This document shows positions 36,621 to 46,133 of a stretch of 64,000 nt of DNA, piece after piece. How positions within the stretch are numbered: the stretch's first letter is position 1; each line of letters opens with the position of its first letter. This stretch comes from Deferribacteres bacterium (lineage in GTDB: Bacteria; Zhuqueibacterota; Zhuqueibacteria; Zhuqueibacterales; Geothermadaptataceae). The stretch is taken from assembly GCA_020633675.1 (NCBI GenBank), contig JACKDE010000002.1:434001-498000 (forward strand), in the 5' to 3' direction. The translations under genes and the position numbers were made by a program. The notes under the pieces were generated by a model. That model did not search any database. It saw only the letters and a list, made by a program, of their open reading frames with translations, and was not told the origin of the DNA.

Positions 36621-37445
36621 CTAATCGATCAAACCGACAACTTTTTTGATCAGGAGAGTGAGTTTCGGCTCCGCTTCTGCTGCGGTCTTCAAAATTTCCT
36701 CGATGTTGACCGGCTTTAGCGCATCTGGAAGACACTCGTCGGTGATGACTGAGAGCCCCAGCACGTTCAGGTTGCTGTGAACAGCGACAATGACCTCCGG
36801 AATAGTCGACATCCCCACGACGTCTGCTCCAATGGTGCGCAAGAAGCGGTATTCTGCCCGCGTTTCCAAATTGGGACCTGCGACCGCAACGTATACGCCT
36901 TTTTGTATTTTGATGCGTTCCTGCAGCGCTACCTTTTCGGCAAGCTCTATCAGTGATTGCGTGTACGGTTCGCTCATGTCGGGAAAGCGTGGCCCGAGCT
37001 CGTCATGATTCTCGCCGATCAGCGGGTTGTCGCCGAGCAGGTTTATGTGATCGGAAATGATCATAATATCACCGGGCGAGTAGCTTGGATTCATGCCGCC
37101 GCAAGCGTTGGAAACGACCAAGGTGTGGCATCCCAACTCTTTCATGATGCGGACTGGAAAGGTGATTTGCTTCATCGAGTAGCCTTCGTAATAGTGAAAG
37201 CGACCCTGCATAGCCATCACCTTTTTGCCGCTCAGTTCTCCGAAAATGAGCCGTCCTGCATGACTTTCAACTGTGGAGATTGGAAAGTGCGGAATATCTT
37301 CATAGGAGACAATCGTATCCTGCACAATTTCTTCGGCAAGCGCCCCAAGGCCGGTCCCCAGAATGATGCCGATCTCGGGCGAAAAACTGGTCTGCTTGCG
37401 AAGGAATGCGCTGGCTTCATTGATTTGCTGAAGTAATCCTCCCAT
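36621..37445 (-). CDS. punA: purine nucleoside phosphorylase (trimeric type)
   Basis: 274 residues. It splits inosine and guanosine with phosphate to base and ribose-1-phosphate. Conserved: GIILGTGLGALAEE, MQGRFHYYEGYSM, NACGGMNPSYSPGDIM, VAGPNLETRAEYRFLR, GADVVGMSTIPEVIVA, and Asn/Asp in ITDECLPDA for base contact. It sits 158 bases upstream of ileS on the same strand. Confidence 0.95.
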   Translation of the reverse strand: MGGLLQQINEASAFLRKQTSFSPEIGIILGTGLGALAEEIVQDTIVSYEDIPHFPISTVESHAGRLIFGELSGKKVMAMQGRFHYYEGYSMKQITFPVRIMKELGCHTLVVSNACGGMNPSYSPGDIMIISDHINLLGDNPLIGENHDELGPRFPDMSEPYTQSLIELAEKVALQERIKIQKGVYVAVAGPNLETRAEYRFLRTIGADVVGMSTIPEVIVAVHSNLNVLGLSVITDECLPDALKPVNIEEILKTAAEAEPKLTLLIKKVVGLID

Positions 37446-37463
37446 TCACCTCTCCATGAAATG

Positions 37464-37973
37464 CTAATTGTCTGTTTTCTTTTTCAGCTTTTCCAGGATT
37501 TGCTGGCGTTCCGCTTCCTGGCGCTCGCGATCCTTGAGCAACGCTTCGCGCTCGGAAACAATGCGGCTACGACGCTCTTTCTCTGTAAGCAGTTGACTGT
37601 TGACTTCTGTTTTTTGATTGTCCCGCGCCGCCAAAACAGCAAGGTTGTGATCACGCGCCTTGCCTGCATGGCCAAATAAGAGCATACCTGCGGCGGTGCC
37701 GGCGCCAGCCGTAATCCATAGTGTTGAGCTGTTGGTGCTGCCATCGTCCGAGGATCTGCTGAGCAAAGAGCCAATGAAAAAACTGGCACCAAAGCTCAAC
37801 GCTCCACCGCCAATAGTATATAAGATAAAATTGCTATTCGATTTTTTTGCCTGAACCGCCTCTTTGGTAAGGGGGCGTCCGGAGTAATCCCGCATTGGCA
37901 GCCGCGATGCGCATCCGCTGGTGAATACGAGATAAGCGAGTAGTGTTCCGATGCCTAAGGTTTTTTTGATCAT
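37464..37973 (-). CDS. lipoprotein with C-terminal coiled coil, unknown function
   Basis: 169 residues with a lipobox (LVFTSGC). A hydrophobic glycine-rich segment (LYTIGGGALSFGASFFIGSLL; only part of it is needed for a helix) and a second (WITAGAGTAAGMLLFG) follow, then a charged coiled coil (EKERRSRIVSEREALLKD). I do not recognise a family. It sits between divIVA and the purine phosphorylase gene on the minus strand. Confidence 0.7.
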   Translation of the reverse strand: MIKKTLGIGTLLAYLVFTSGCASRLPMRDYSGRPLTKEAVQAKKSNSNFILYTIGGGALSFGASFFIGSLLSRSSDDGSTNSSTLWITAGAGTAAGMLLFGHAGKARDHNLAVLAARDNQKTEVNSQLLTEKERRSRIVSEREALLKDRERQEAERQQILEKLKKKTDN

Positions 37974-38017
37974 GATGCCGTCCCGTTGTTGTGAATATCA
38001 ATGAAAGTGAATTATAC

Positions 38018-38713
38018 TCAGGTAATAAACTGATCCGAAATTCTCGGAACCCTGTCTTTCTTTTCTTCGTGCTGAGGCTTTTGTTCGCCTTGGTTTTCCT
38101 TGCGAGGTTCATCTGTACTGGATGAGCGCCCGCTTGATTTACCGGCAAAATGAAAGTTCTCTTCCTCGCTGAGTGGAGGAATGTCTACTTTGCGGCGTGC
38201 TGGACGATTGCTATCCGGCAACATGCGCTGGCGTTGCGGATTGCTTTCGTTATCATAGCCTGTGTCATCGATCTCCAATACATTGATGAGCTCGATTTGA
38301 CTTTCAAGCAAATGCCGCAGACGTCTCGCGAAGCTTTCTTTTTGCGCTTTGATGATCTGCACATCGTTTTTGAGCTTTTCCAGCTTGTTGCGCGTGCCCT
38401 CGATGATTTTTTCGGCTTTCAACTCAGCCTCGCGCAGAATGATATCCGCTTCCCGCTTGCTGCTTTGCCGCGAGGCAGTGATGTTTTCTTGTGCAGTAAC
38501 CAATGTATCCTTTAGCGCTTTCTCGACCTGCCTGTAGTCGTTGAGCTGGGTTTTGAGCTTTAGAATCTCGTCAGCCATAAGATTTTTTTCACGCACAATG
38601 GCTTCGAATTCATTCGCTACCATTTCCAGGAAAGCGTCCACCTCGATCGGGTCATAGCCGCGCAGGTTTTTTTTGAATTCTTGTTTTTTAATATCTAATG
38701 GCGTCAGTTTCAC
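38018..38713 (-). CDS. divIVA: DivIVA-like coiled-coil protein
   Basis: 231 residues. The N-terminus LTPLDIKKQEFKKNLRGYD with DPIEVDAFLEMVANEF is the DivIVA lipid-binding and dimerisation domain; a coiled coil runs to about residue 150 and the last 80 residues are polar and low-complexity. DivIVA binds curved membrane at poles or septa. It is rare outside Gram-positives, but Gram-negative members with yggS and yggT beside them are known. The gene follows yggS-yggT on the minus strand. Confidence 0.92.
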   Translation of the reverse strand: MKLTPLDIKKQEFKKNLRGYDPIEVDAFLEMVANEFEAIVREKNLMADEILKLKTQLNDYRQVEKALKDTLVTAQENITASRQSSKREADIILREAELKAEKIIEGTRNKLEKLKNDVQIIKAQKESFARRLRHLLESQIELINVLEIDDTGYDNESNPQRQRMLPDSNRPARRKVDIPPLSEEENFHFAGKSSGRSSSTDEPRKENQGEQKPQHEEKKDRVPRISDQFIT

Positions 38714-38813
38714 GATCCTTCTCCTTCGTGCGGATAAACGTGCAATTTATGATAAAATAGTGCGCTCAATTTCTCACAGCAAACGCTGAGCGCGAGGGTT
38801 AGCGCTTCCATGG

Positions 38814-39110
38814 CTAACGAAATGCATAAGCGATGTTGATCAACGTAGTTACCAAAAAACTTTTCAGAAAATACAGAATCAAAATCAGCACCAAAGGCGA
38901 AAAATCCATCCCCGCTGCGGACGGAACAAATTTTTGGATTTGATACAAAACCGGATCTGTGATACGTCGAAGAAACTGTACAAGCGGGTTGTACGGACTC
39001 ACATTAAACCAGGAAATAACCGCTCTGGCGATAACGGCATACGTATACAGAGTTAGAACGAGCTCCAGCAGTTGCGCTAAAGCTTCAAAAAAATTGGCTA
39101 AAACAAACAT
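38814..39110 (-). CDS. yggT: YggT family membrane protein
   Basis: 98 residues with two transmembrane helices; VISWFNVSPYNPLVQFLRRIT and DPVLYQIQKFVPS (each part under 20 residues) are the YggT signature. It is linked to osmotic shock and division in other bacteria. The start lies 4 bases after the yggS stop, so the two are probably co-translated. Confidence 0.94.
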   Translation of the reverse strand: MFVLANFFEALAQLLELVLTLYTYAVIARAVISWFNVSPYNPLVQFLRRITDPVLYQIQKFVPSAAGMDFSPLVLILILYFLKSFLVTTLINIAYAFR

Positions 39111-39113
39111 GGG

Positions 39114-39812
39114 TCAATATCGTTCTCCAAACAAAACCCGGCCCAGTCTGACCAGGGTTGCGCCTTCTTCGACAGCGATTTGGTAGTCGCCAGACATGCC
39201 CATGGACAAGTGCTTCATCTCAACATGTGGCAAATTCAGCGCGGCCACTTTTTCTGAAAGCTCGCGCAGGCGGATAAAGCACGGCCTGATTTTCTTTTCA
39301 TCGTCAGTAAAAAGCCCGATGGTCATCAAACCGCGTATCCGCAATGCCTCGCATTGATTGGAAATGGCACGGATCAGTTCGATCGCTTTTGATGGCTCGA
39401 TGCCGAATTTGCTTTGCTCGCCGGAGGTGTTGACTTGTACCAGGATTTCGGTTTGCTTTCCCAGCTTTTTGCTTTCAAGGTCAATCTTTTCAGCAAGGTG
39501 CAGGCTGTCAACCGATTCGATCAGGTCGAATAGATTAAGCGCTTTACGAACTTTGTTGGTTTGCAAATGGCCAATCAGGTGCCAGCTAGCCGGGCTGGCG
39601 ACATGATCCTTTTTTTCGGCTGCTTCCTGCACACGGTTTTCACCGATGATGTGGATACCAGCCTGAATAGCGTTTTCAACAAAATCAAATGGTTTGGTTT
39701 TGGTCACCGCAACAATGTGAACATCTTCAGGGCGCCGATTTCTCTTTAAACAAATATCGGCGATGGTGTCGCGAACGCTACGAATATTTTGGGCAATATT
39801 TTCCATTGACAC
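39114..39812 (-). CDS. yggS: YggS/PLP-homeostasis protein
   Basis: 232 residues: VHIVAVTKTKPFDFVENAI, IGENRVQEAAEK, WHLIGHLQTNKVRKAL, LVQVNTSGEQSKFGI, LRIRGLMTIGLF, LSMGMSGDYQIAVEEG. The Lys in VAVTK binds pyridoxal phosphate. It buffers PLP and affects amino-acid metabolism. It heads the yggS-yggT-divIVA series. Confidence 0.96.
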   Translation of the reverse strand: MSMENIAQNIRSVRDTIADICLKRNRRPEDVHIVAVTKTKPFDFVENAIQAGIHIIGENRVQEAAEKKDHVASPASWHLIGHLQTNKVRKALNLFDLIESVDSLHLAEKIDLESKKLGKQTEILVQVNTSGEQSKFGIEPSKAIELIRAISNQCEALRIRGLMTIGLFTDDEKKIRPCFIRLRELSEKVAALNLPHVEMKHLSMGMSGDYQIAVEEGATLVRLGRVLFGERY

Positions 39813-39878
39813 AGAACAGGAAAATAGACATTCTGAAACTGCGATGCAATAAAAATATAGGTATACCGATTGGCGGTA

Positions 39879-41573
39879 TCACAGCTTTTGAGCGAGAACG
39901 ATCGTCGTGTTGGCACGCTCCATTTTGCCAGTACCAGCATCGATAGCCTGCAAATGAATGACATATATCCCGACTGGCAAATGCCGGCCATTGTCTGCAG
40001 TACCATTCCAAATTATCTGTCGCGTAGCCCCTGATGGCGCATTGTTTAGCAATTTGCGCACAATCCGGCCGCGGAGATCGTAAATCGTTAGGTTAACCTG
40101 ACTTTGCAATAAAGGCAGATCATAGCTGATGATCGCGACGTCATCAACACCATCTGCATCCGGTGAAAACGGATTTGGTTGGGCTGTGAGCGTGCTTTGC
40201 GCGGGCACAATTTCTGTGAAGATGCTGTTTTTCTCGCCCGGAGTCGCGCCGCTGACGGCAACACTGGGTCCCCAATTGCTTGACTCGTTTGCCGGGAGTC
40301 GTGGGTTGATACGTTCGAGGGAAGTTCCGGACATCGAGCCAGCAGGGAGCTGATAATGGAGACTGTCTATGGCCGCTTTATTAAAGTCGAGAAGGCGAAT
40401 GCGATCTTCGTCGTTGTTTAGCGCTGGCCATCCGTTTATTTTTACATTCTTTTTGTGGATTTGCGTAATGTTGCCGCTGGCTGAAAGCAACAGGAATTCT
40501 TCCGGCTGCAGGAAAATGGTCTCATCGATCGGCTGAGAAACACTGTTTGCATCGCCAACCTGCCAACCGTCTAAATTTATCGGTGCTGCCGAAATATTTA
40601 GCAGTTCAATCCATTCAGCTGACTCATTTGCAGGCGCGGCCATAATTTCATTGATCACCAGGTCATTGGGCAAAAAGCCAACCGGCACCTGAAATAGGAC
40701 AGAATCGTTGCTGGCGCGCGCGTCTCTTTCGGCGTTTATGGTCATTCTTATGGCATGAATGCCGGATACATGTGGCTGCCACTGCCAGGTGCTTTGAAAC
40801 GCTGACTGTGCACTTATTGCCTGCATGACATCGATTTCATCAGCCAATTCATCGGGTGCAAATAGTGAATCCGCATTGGAGTCGATGAATATCTGCAGCT
40901 TTTCAAGCGTTATCGATTCAATACCTACATTTTGTACGCTGAATTCAATCGTGGTCATTTCGGTGCGCCTCGGGCGTCCAGGCTGCCAAGAAATACTTTC
41001 TGCATCGATGGCGAGGTCGAATTGAGCCGGTGAGACACTGTTGCTGGCCCCGGGGGTACCATTTTCCTGCAAGCTGTTTTGCCAGTTTTCTGCATTGTCG
41101 CCTCCCTGCGGGTCTACTTTTTCATCAGAGTGTCCCGGTTGGTTGTCCGGCGAGTATGTGTATTCCGCAATCACCTCACCAACCGAATCCAGCAGAATAA
41201 CCGTCTCCGGCTGAGAATTGAGCAAGCCGCCGGACCCCAGAGTCCGGTCGTCTACTGTGATCTGCAGCGCGGTAGCCGGAACTCTGTTCTCATAAGTGCT
41301 GGACGATTCGAAATAGTCTGCATCGAAAATGACTGCAAACTGTTCGGGCTGCAAAAAAGAATCACCATCCGGAAAAATCAACAACTCTTGCGAATTCTGA
41401 TCGCCGACTCGAAAACCAGATAGATCCACCGCTTGTTGGCCAATATTGTAAATTTCAATGAATTCGTCTGTACTCTCGCTGCCAATGGGATCGAACATGA
41501 CCTCAGTGAGGATGATTTGCGCGTTGAGATTGTGGGCGAAAAGAAGCAATAATATAGCAGTTGTCGTTCGCAT
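39879..41573 (-). CDS. exported lamin-tail domain protein with FlgD-like C-terminus
   Basis: 564 residues with a signal peptide (MRTTTAILLLLFAHNLNAQ). Two lamin-tail domains: residues about 20-125 (ILTEVMFDPIG, DEFIEIYNIGQQAVDLSGF) and about 305-410 (LVINEIMAAP, AEWIELLNISAAPINLDGW). Between them is a CARDB-like Ig domain (FDLAIDAESISW). The last 80 residues (VNLTIYDLRGRIVRKLL, WNGTADNGRHLPVGIYV) are a FlgD/T9SS-like Ig fold typical of secreted proteins in the FCB group. It is surface or secreted; function unknown. Confidence 0.85.
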   Translation of the reverse strand: MRTTTAILLLLFAHNLNAQIILTEVMFDPIGSESTDEFIEIYNIGQQAVDLSGFRVGDQNSQELLIFPDGDSFLQPEQFAVIFDADYFESSSTYENRVPATALQITVDDRTLGSGGLLNSQPETVILLDSVGEVIAEYTYSPDNQPGHSDEKVDPQGGDNAENWQNSLQENGTPGASNSVSPAQFDLAIDAESISWQPGRPRRTEMTTIEFSVQNVGIESITLEKLQIFIDSNADSLFAPDELADEIDVMQAISAQSAFQSTWQWQPHVSGIHAIRMTINAERDARASNDSVLFQVPVGFLPNDLVINEIMAAPANESAEWIELLNISAAPINLDGWQVGDANSVSQPIDETIFLQPEEFLLLSASGNITQIHKKNVKINGWPALNNDEDRIRLLDFNKAAIDSLHYQLPAGSMSGTSLERINPRLPANESSNWGPSVAVSGATPGEKNSIFTEIVPAQSTLTAQPNPFSPDADGVDDVAIISYDLPLLQSQVNLTIYDLRGRIVRKLLNNAPSGATRQIIWNGTADNGRHLPVGIYVIHLQAIDAGTGKMERANTTIVLAQKL

Positions 41574-41837
41574 CGGCCCTCCATTTTTTAATATCCGTGC
41601 GATTGAAGCGATTGTAGATTTGATAATTGAATTGCAGGCGGGTTTCTTTTACAGATTGGTGAAACGGAATCAAAAGCAATCGGTGAACGCAAAAAAATGC
41701 CAGATAAAAGAAAGTTGGGTGCACCGACCAGTGCCTGGAATACTAAAATTGTGAACAGTTCGAAGCATCACCAAATAGCAGGGCCCCCCATTTTAAGCAA
41801 ACCAAAACAAGCATAGAAAATAGTGAAAAGAATCCGA

Positions 41838-42764
41838 TTATTCGAGCAGATATTTATCGGGATTCACAGGGCGGCCGTCGATCATTACCTCATAATGAAG
41901 GTGAGGACCAGTTGCGCGGCCGGTTTGGCCTACAAGGCCGATGATCTCCCAGCGATTGATTTTTTGACCCTGTTTTACTTTAATTTCGGATAGGTGAGCG
42001 TAGCGAGTTGTCAGGCCGTTGCCGTGATCGATAATCACTTCTCTGCCATAACCTTTACCAACGGAGTAGTGGTTTTTGGCGACTTTCACAACACCAGATG
42101 CTGGAGCAAACACTTCGGAGCCTGTCATCGCGGCAATGTCGATTCCAAAATGGTGTTTTTTAACATCGGTAAAGGGATCGACGCGGGGCCCGTAATCTTC
42201 TGAGATTCTTCCTTCCTGTACAGGACGAATGGAAGGCGTGCGCTTGAGCTGCTCGGTGCGCTCTGACAGTGCTTTTTCGATCTCTCTGCGATTGTCTTCA
42301 TAGAGATGCATGCGGCGCTCAATTTTGTCGAGCAAGCTTTTGGTTTCGAAAAGCTGGTTGCCTATTTCAGGTGGAAGAATGCTTTTTGTTACAGCTTCTT
42401 CATTGTCCAGAAAACCACCGACACCGACTTCTCGCATATCATTGTCGAGCAGAGGCATGTCTGCAAAAACGCGCAGATCATTGTTTTCTTTTTCGAGATA
42501 GCTGAGGTTGACATCAAGCTGCTGCGCCTTGTCGGTCATTTGAACGAGTTGGCTACGCAGGCTTTTATTGACGGTTTCCAGTTTGCTGATTCGCAAATTG
42601 TGGTAGAAGTCTGTAAAAATAGCGACGGATGCGCCTGCGAAGATGGTTAGCAGAACAAAAGCTGAAAAGATCAGCGAAACCATCCGTCGTTTTGATAAAA
42701 TAAATTCTTTGCTTTCTGACTTATGGAGAGTGTAATAAATCAGCTTGATTTGTTTTTCTCCCAT
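41838..42764 (-). CDS. M23 (LytM) family metallopeptidase, membrane anchored
   Basis: 308 residues: a short cytoplasmic part, a transmembrane helix (about 29-50), a coiled coil to about residue 115, and an M23 domain with HFGIDIAAMTGSEVFAP, VIIDHGNGLTTRYAHL and TGRATGPHLHYEVMIDG. The zinc ligands (His and Asp of HFGID, His of HLHYE) are present, so it is likely an active peptidoglycan endopeptidase or an activator of amidases. GGGAGG lies 6 bases upstream. Confidence 0.93.
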   Translation of the reverse strand: MGEKQIKLIYYTLHKSESKEFILSKRRMVSLIFSAFVLLTIFAGASVAIFTDFYHNLRISKLETVNKSLRSQLVQMTDKAQQLDVNLSYLEKENNDLRVFADMPLLDNDMREVGVGGFLDNEEAVTKSILPPEIGNQLFETKSLLDKIERRMHLYEDNRREIEKALSERTEQLKRTPSIRPVQEGRISEDYGPRVDPFTDVKKHHFGIDIAAMTGSEVFAPASGVVKVAKNHYSVGKGYGREVIIDHGNGLTTRYAHLSEIKVKQGQKINRWEIIGLVGQTGRATGPHLHYEVMIDGRPVNPDKYLLE

Positions 42765-43335
42765 TGTCTTTCCTCCCTGCTTAGTGATAAACTTTTCTCT
42801 TGTGCATAATCACGCTAGAGTTTGTCACAGCTCGCCTGGCTGCTCCGGAACAAGACCAGGCCTTTTTTATTTTTCCCTCCGAAAAGCCCAATTTGAACAA
42901 AATGTAAAATCATCATCTGTTCAAGAGCGGACTTTTTAAGCAAATTTAGGGCCACATGCTAAATGCGATATGGCAATGTAAATCAGAAAACTCTGATTAT
43001 GATATCGCCGGCTATGCCTTATGGGCGGCGTTTGAAATCCGGCTTTGCTCCACAATCAGTACAGATTGCTGAGCGTAGATGATGCTGTTATTGGATAGAA
43101 ATCAGGCGAAATACAATATAAATGGGTACAATTTAGAGATTACAAAATCAATGTCACGCAAAAAATAACATAAATAGAAATATTTTTAATAACAAATTGG
43201 TCGGTCCTGAGATGCAGTGGGTGTGAAAACGCGCGTTGGTCAGAACGAATTACAAATTTGTAGGCGATCATTCTATTTTGTAAGCTGCTCTACTGCGAGA
43301 GCAGCCTGGCTTGCACAGTTGCTTTTGCGATGAAT
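42765..43335. other. intergenic region with hairpins
   Basis: About 570 bases between the M23 and sigma-factor genes. Two hairpins: 42834-42868, GCCTGG and CCAGGC with a 16-base loop and CTTTTTT on the plus strand, where no known plus-strand gene ends; and 43284-43304, GCTGCTCT pairing with AGAGCAGC just past the sigma-factor stop, without a T run. The AT-rich middle shows no gene. Confidence 0.5.
42834..42868 (+). terminator. terminator-like hairpin with no known plus-strand gene
   Basis: GCCTGG (42834-42839) and CCAGGC (42856-42861) flank a 16-base loop and are followed by CTTTTTT. The adjacent M23 gene is on the other strand, so this would end an unrecognised plus-strand transcript, perhaps a short RNA. 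Confidence 0.4.
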
Positions 43336-44193
43336 TTAGCCGAGAAAAGGACGAAGCGATTTGCTTCTGGAAGCGTGACGTAATCGGGCGATGGCTTTTT
43401 CCTTGATTTGACGAACGCGTTCGCGTGTCAGGTTGAACAATTCACCAATTTCTTCCAGTGTGAGCGGGTGCTCTCTGCCGAGTCCGAAATAGAGCTTGAC
43501 CACTTCTGCCTCCCTTTTGGTGAGAGTGGCGAGAGCACGTTCAACCTCAATTTTTAAAGACTCATCGAGCAAGATGCCATCAGGGGTTGGCTGCTCCTGA
43601 TTTTGCAAAACATCCAACAACCGGCTTTCTTCATCCTGATTAAAAGGGGCATCAAGAGAGAGGTGTTTGCCTGATATTTTTAAGGTGTCGGCAACTTCAT
43701 ACGGGGACATTTCGAGTTGGTCGGCGATTTCCGTTTCAGATGGCTCACGCTCAAATTCCTGCTCCAATGCGCTCAGAGCCTTGCCGATTTTGTTGAGGGC
43801 GCCAACCCGGTTGAGTGGCAAGCGAACGACGCGGGATTGTTCGGCCAATGCCTGCAGGATGGATTGACGAATCCACCAGACTGCATAGCTGATAAATTTG
43901 AATCCGCGCGTCTCGTCAAATCGCGTTGCAGCTTTGATCAATCCCAGGTTGCCTTCATTAATCAAATCCCCTAATGAAAGACCTTGGTTCTGGTACTGCT
44001 TTGCGACACTGACGACAAAGCGCAAATTGGCTTTGGTAAGTTTTTCTAATGCTTCCTGATCGTTGCTTTTTATTCTTTTTGCGAGATTGATCTCATCTTC
44101 AGATGATAAAAGAGGGACTTCGGAAATTTCCTGCAAATATTTCTCAAGAGAATGTTCGGAGCGTGGGCGGCGACTTCCAGTGAGTCTGGCCAA
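43336..44193 (-). CDS. rpoD: primary-type sigma-70 factor lacking region 1.1
   Basis: 285 residues. Region 1.2 starts at HSLEKYLQEISEVPLLS. Region 2 includes ANLRFVVSVAKQYQNQGLS, GDLINEGNLGLIKAA and the -10-binding FISYAVWWIRQSILQAL. Regions 3 and 4 include EQEFEREPSETEIAD and, at the end, LTLEEIGELFNLTRERVRQI. Length and sequence match the short housekeeping sigma factor of Bacteroidota and relatives. The start is TTG at 44193, with GGAGG about 6 bases upstream (the stretch also holds another AGGAGG). It is divergent from upp. Confidence 0.93.
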   Translation of the reverse strand: MARLTGSRRPRSEHSLEKYLQEISEVPLLSSEDEINLAKRIKSNDQEALEKLTKANLRFVVSVAKQYQNQGLSLGDLINEGNLGLIKAATRFDETRGFKFISYAVWWIRQSILQALAEQSRVVRLPLNRVGALNKIGKALSALEQEFEREPSETEIADQLEMSPYEVADTLKISGKHLSLDAPFNQDEESRLLDVLQNQEQPTPDGILLDESLKIEVERALATLTKREAEVVKLYFGLGREHPLTLEEIGELFNLTRERVRQIKEKAIARLRHASRSKSLRPFLG

Positions 44194-44443
44194 AGTTCCT
44201 CCCTCCTTCCAGGATCAGGTGTGTGATTTTTAATCATCGAAGGTCCATAAAAAACAACAAATGATAGCGATTTTTCTCAAAATTGTCAATATTTTTTAAT
44301 AAGATTACCTCCCTGTTCGGAGCAAATGATCTGTTTGACCTTGCATTTTTTGCTTTTTTTAATAAATTGAGAGCCTCATTTTTCCTCAAAAAGTCTATCC
44401 AGATGGAAAATAGACAATTGGCAGTCACCAAAACTCCAAATCA

Positions 44444-45073
44444 ATGAAAAATCTCATCGTTTGCGACCATCCTTTTATTCAGCATCGTTTAACTCTGCTG
44501 CGCAACAGGAAGACCGGGCCTGCACTGTTTCGGCAATATATGAAAGAGTGTGGCGCTTTGCTTTCAATAGAGATCGCCCGGAGTTTTTCGACCAGCGAAA
44601 CGGAAATAGAGACACCTCTCGAAAGAATGAAGAGCGTCGAACTGGATATGCCGGTGACACTGGTGGCTATTTTGCGCGCGGCGCTTGGTCTGGTTGACGG
44701 CCTGGCGACCTATTTGCCGCAAGCCAGGTTTGGACACCTCGGCATGTATCGCGACGAAGAGACGCTCAATCCGGTCCATTATTATGAGAAATTGCCGGCC
44801 GATCTGCATCAAGGCGTGGTTATCCTGGCTGATCCCATGCTGGCAACCGGTGGCAGTATCGTGGCGGCGCTGGATCATTTGGGGGAATTCGGGTGCAAAG
44901 ATAATTTAATCGTCGCTTGCCTGTTGGCTGCCCCGGAAGGCATAGCCACAGTGAGGGCGCGCTATAGCGATGTGCCGATTTACACCGCTGCGGTTGATCG
45001 CGAATTAAATGATAAAGGATTTATCTTGCCCGGGCTAGGTGATGCCGGGGATAGACAGTATGGAACGCTTTAA
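44444..45073 (+). CDS. upp: uracil phosphoribosyltransferase
   Basis: 209 residues. It converts uracil and PRPP to UMP. Seen: RNRKTGPALFRQYMKECG, LVAILRAALGLVDGL and the PRPP-binding loop LADPMLATGGSIVAALDHL (19 residues), then AAPEGIATV. The last part (YGTL) is the usual C-terminus. It heads the plus-strand block and overlaps the next gene by 14 bases. Confidence 0.95.
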   Translation: MKNLIVCDHPFIQHRLTLLRNRKTGPALFRQYMKECGALLSIEIARSFSTSETEIETPLERMKSVELDMPVTLVAILRAALGLVDGLATYLPQARFGHLGMYRDEETLNPVHYYEKLPADLHQGVVILADPMLATGGSIVAALDHLGEFGCKDNLIVACLLAAPEGIATVRARYSDVPIYTAAVDRELNDKGFILPGLGDAGDRQYGTL

Positions 45074-46133
45074 TTTAATTTTGAATATTGTACAGCGCAA
45101 AGCATTGTTCGCGCTGCTTGGCTCGGTTCTTTTGTGGCCGCTAGCTGCTTACGCTGGCGAAGAAAATTCGCCGATGGAAAGTGCAATGCCGGATATTCAG
45201 TCGGTGATTGATGCCACGATTCGGCAAGAGTATGAACTCGCTTTCGACATTTGTTCGCAACTGCAAAGCCACTACCCGGAGCACCCGGTGGGCTATTTTT
45301 TTGAAGCGGCGACTTTGCAGGCTCGCATGCTCGACTATGAAGATTACTCTGAAAAAGATCGGTTTTTTGCGCTCACCGCCAAAGTCCACGAAATGAGCAA
45401 AAAAGCGCTCAAGTCCGATCCGCAAAATGGTTGGTACTACTTTTTTATTGGTGGCGCATTGGGCTACCAGGCGTATTTCCTCGGCAGGGAACAGCACTAT
45501 TTAAAGGCTTTCAATGAAGGCTGGAACAGTATACAATCGCTTGAATCTGCCATCGAGCTGGATGAAAACAATTTTGACGCTTACCTGGGAATCGGAACCT
45601 ACCGCTATTACCGCAGCAAACTCAGCAAGTATCTGAGCTGGCTGCCGTTTGTTGGCGACGAAAAGCAGGTCGGCATAGACATGATTCGGCAGGCCATCGA
45701 AAAAGGCAAATTTTCACATGCTGCAGCGATGAATGCCCTGATTTGGATTTACATCGGCGAAGAGCGATATGGCGATGCCGAGGCGTTGATCGAGGCAGCG
45801 CTGGCTGATTACCCAAACAGCCGGTTTTTCCTGTGGGGCAAGGCAACCGCCGCCTCCGAGCAGGAAAAGTGGCAGGATGCAGAGCAGGTCTATCTCAACA
45901 TCCTGCAATCTTATAAGGATGAGGGCAAGCGTTCGTATTACAATGAATTGCTTTGCAATGCCCGGCTCGCACAAATCTATACGCATAGCGGCAAAACAGA
46001 ACTCGCGCAGAATCATGCAAAAGCTGCATTGCAGGTCAAAATTGAAAAATCGTTGCGAAAACGTGCTCAAAAATTTCAAAAAATGGCTGAGAAAATTATC
46101 AAAGAGCATGAAGAACAGACTGAATTACCATGA
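45060..46133 (+). CDS. exported TPR-like protein
   Basis: 357 residues with an N-terminal signal or anchor (KALFALLGSVLLWPLAAYAG). The rest is helical with TPR-like pairs (AFDICSQLQSHYPEHPVGYF, LESAIELDENNFDAYLGIG, AEALIEAALADYPNSRFFL). It likely acts as an envelope scaffold; I recognise no specific family. It overlaps upp by 14 bases at its start and shares ATGA with the phosphodiester glycosidase gene, so the three may be co-translated. An earlier start at 45039 is possible. Confidence 0.8.
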   Translation: MERFNLILNIVQRKALFALLGSVLLWPLAAYAGEENSPMESAMPDIQSVIDATIRQEYELAFDICSQLQSHYPEHPVGYFFEAATLQARMLDYEDYSEKDRFFALTAKVHEMSKKALKSDPQNGWYYFFIGGALGYQAYFLGREQHYLKAFNEGWNSIQSLESAIELDENNFDAYLGIGTYRYYRSKLSKYLSWLPFVGDEKQVGIDMIRQAIEKGKFSHAAAMNALIWIYIGEERYGDAEALIEAALADYPNSRFFLWGKATAASEQEKWQDAEQVYLNILQSYKDEGKRSYYNELLCNARLAQIYTHSGKTELAQNHAKAALQVKIEKSLRKRAQKFQKMAEKIIKEHEEQTELP

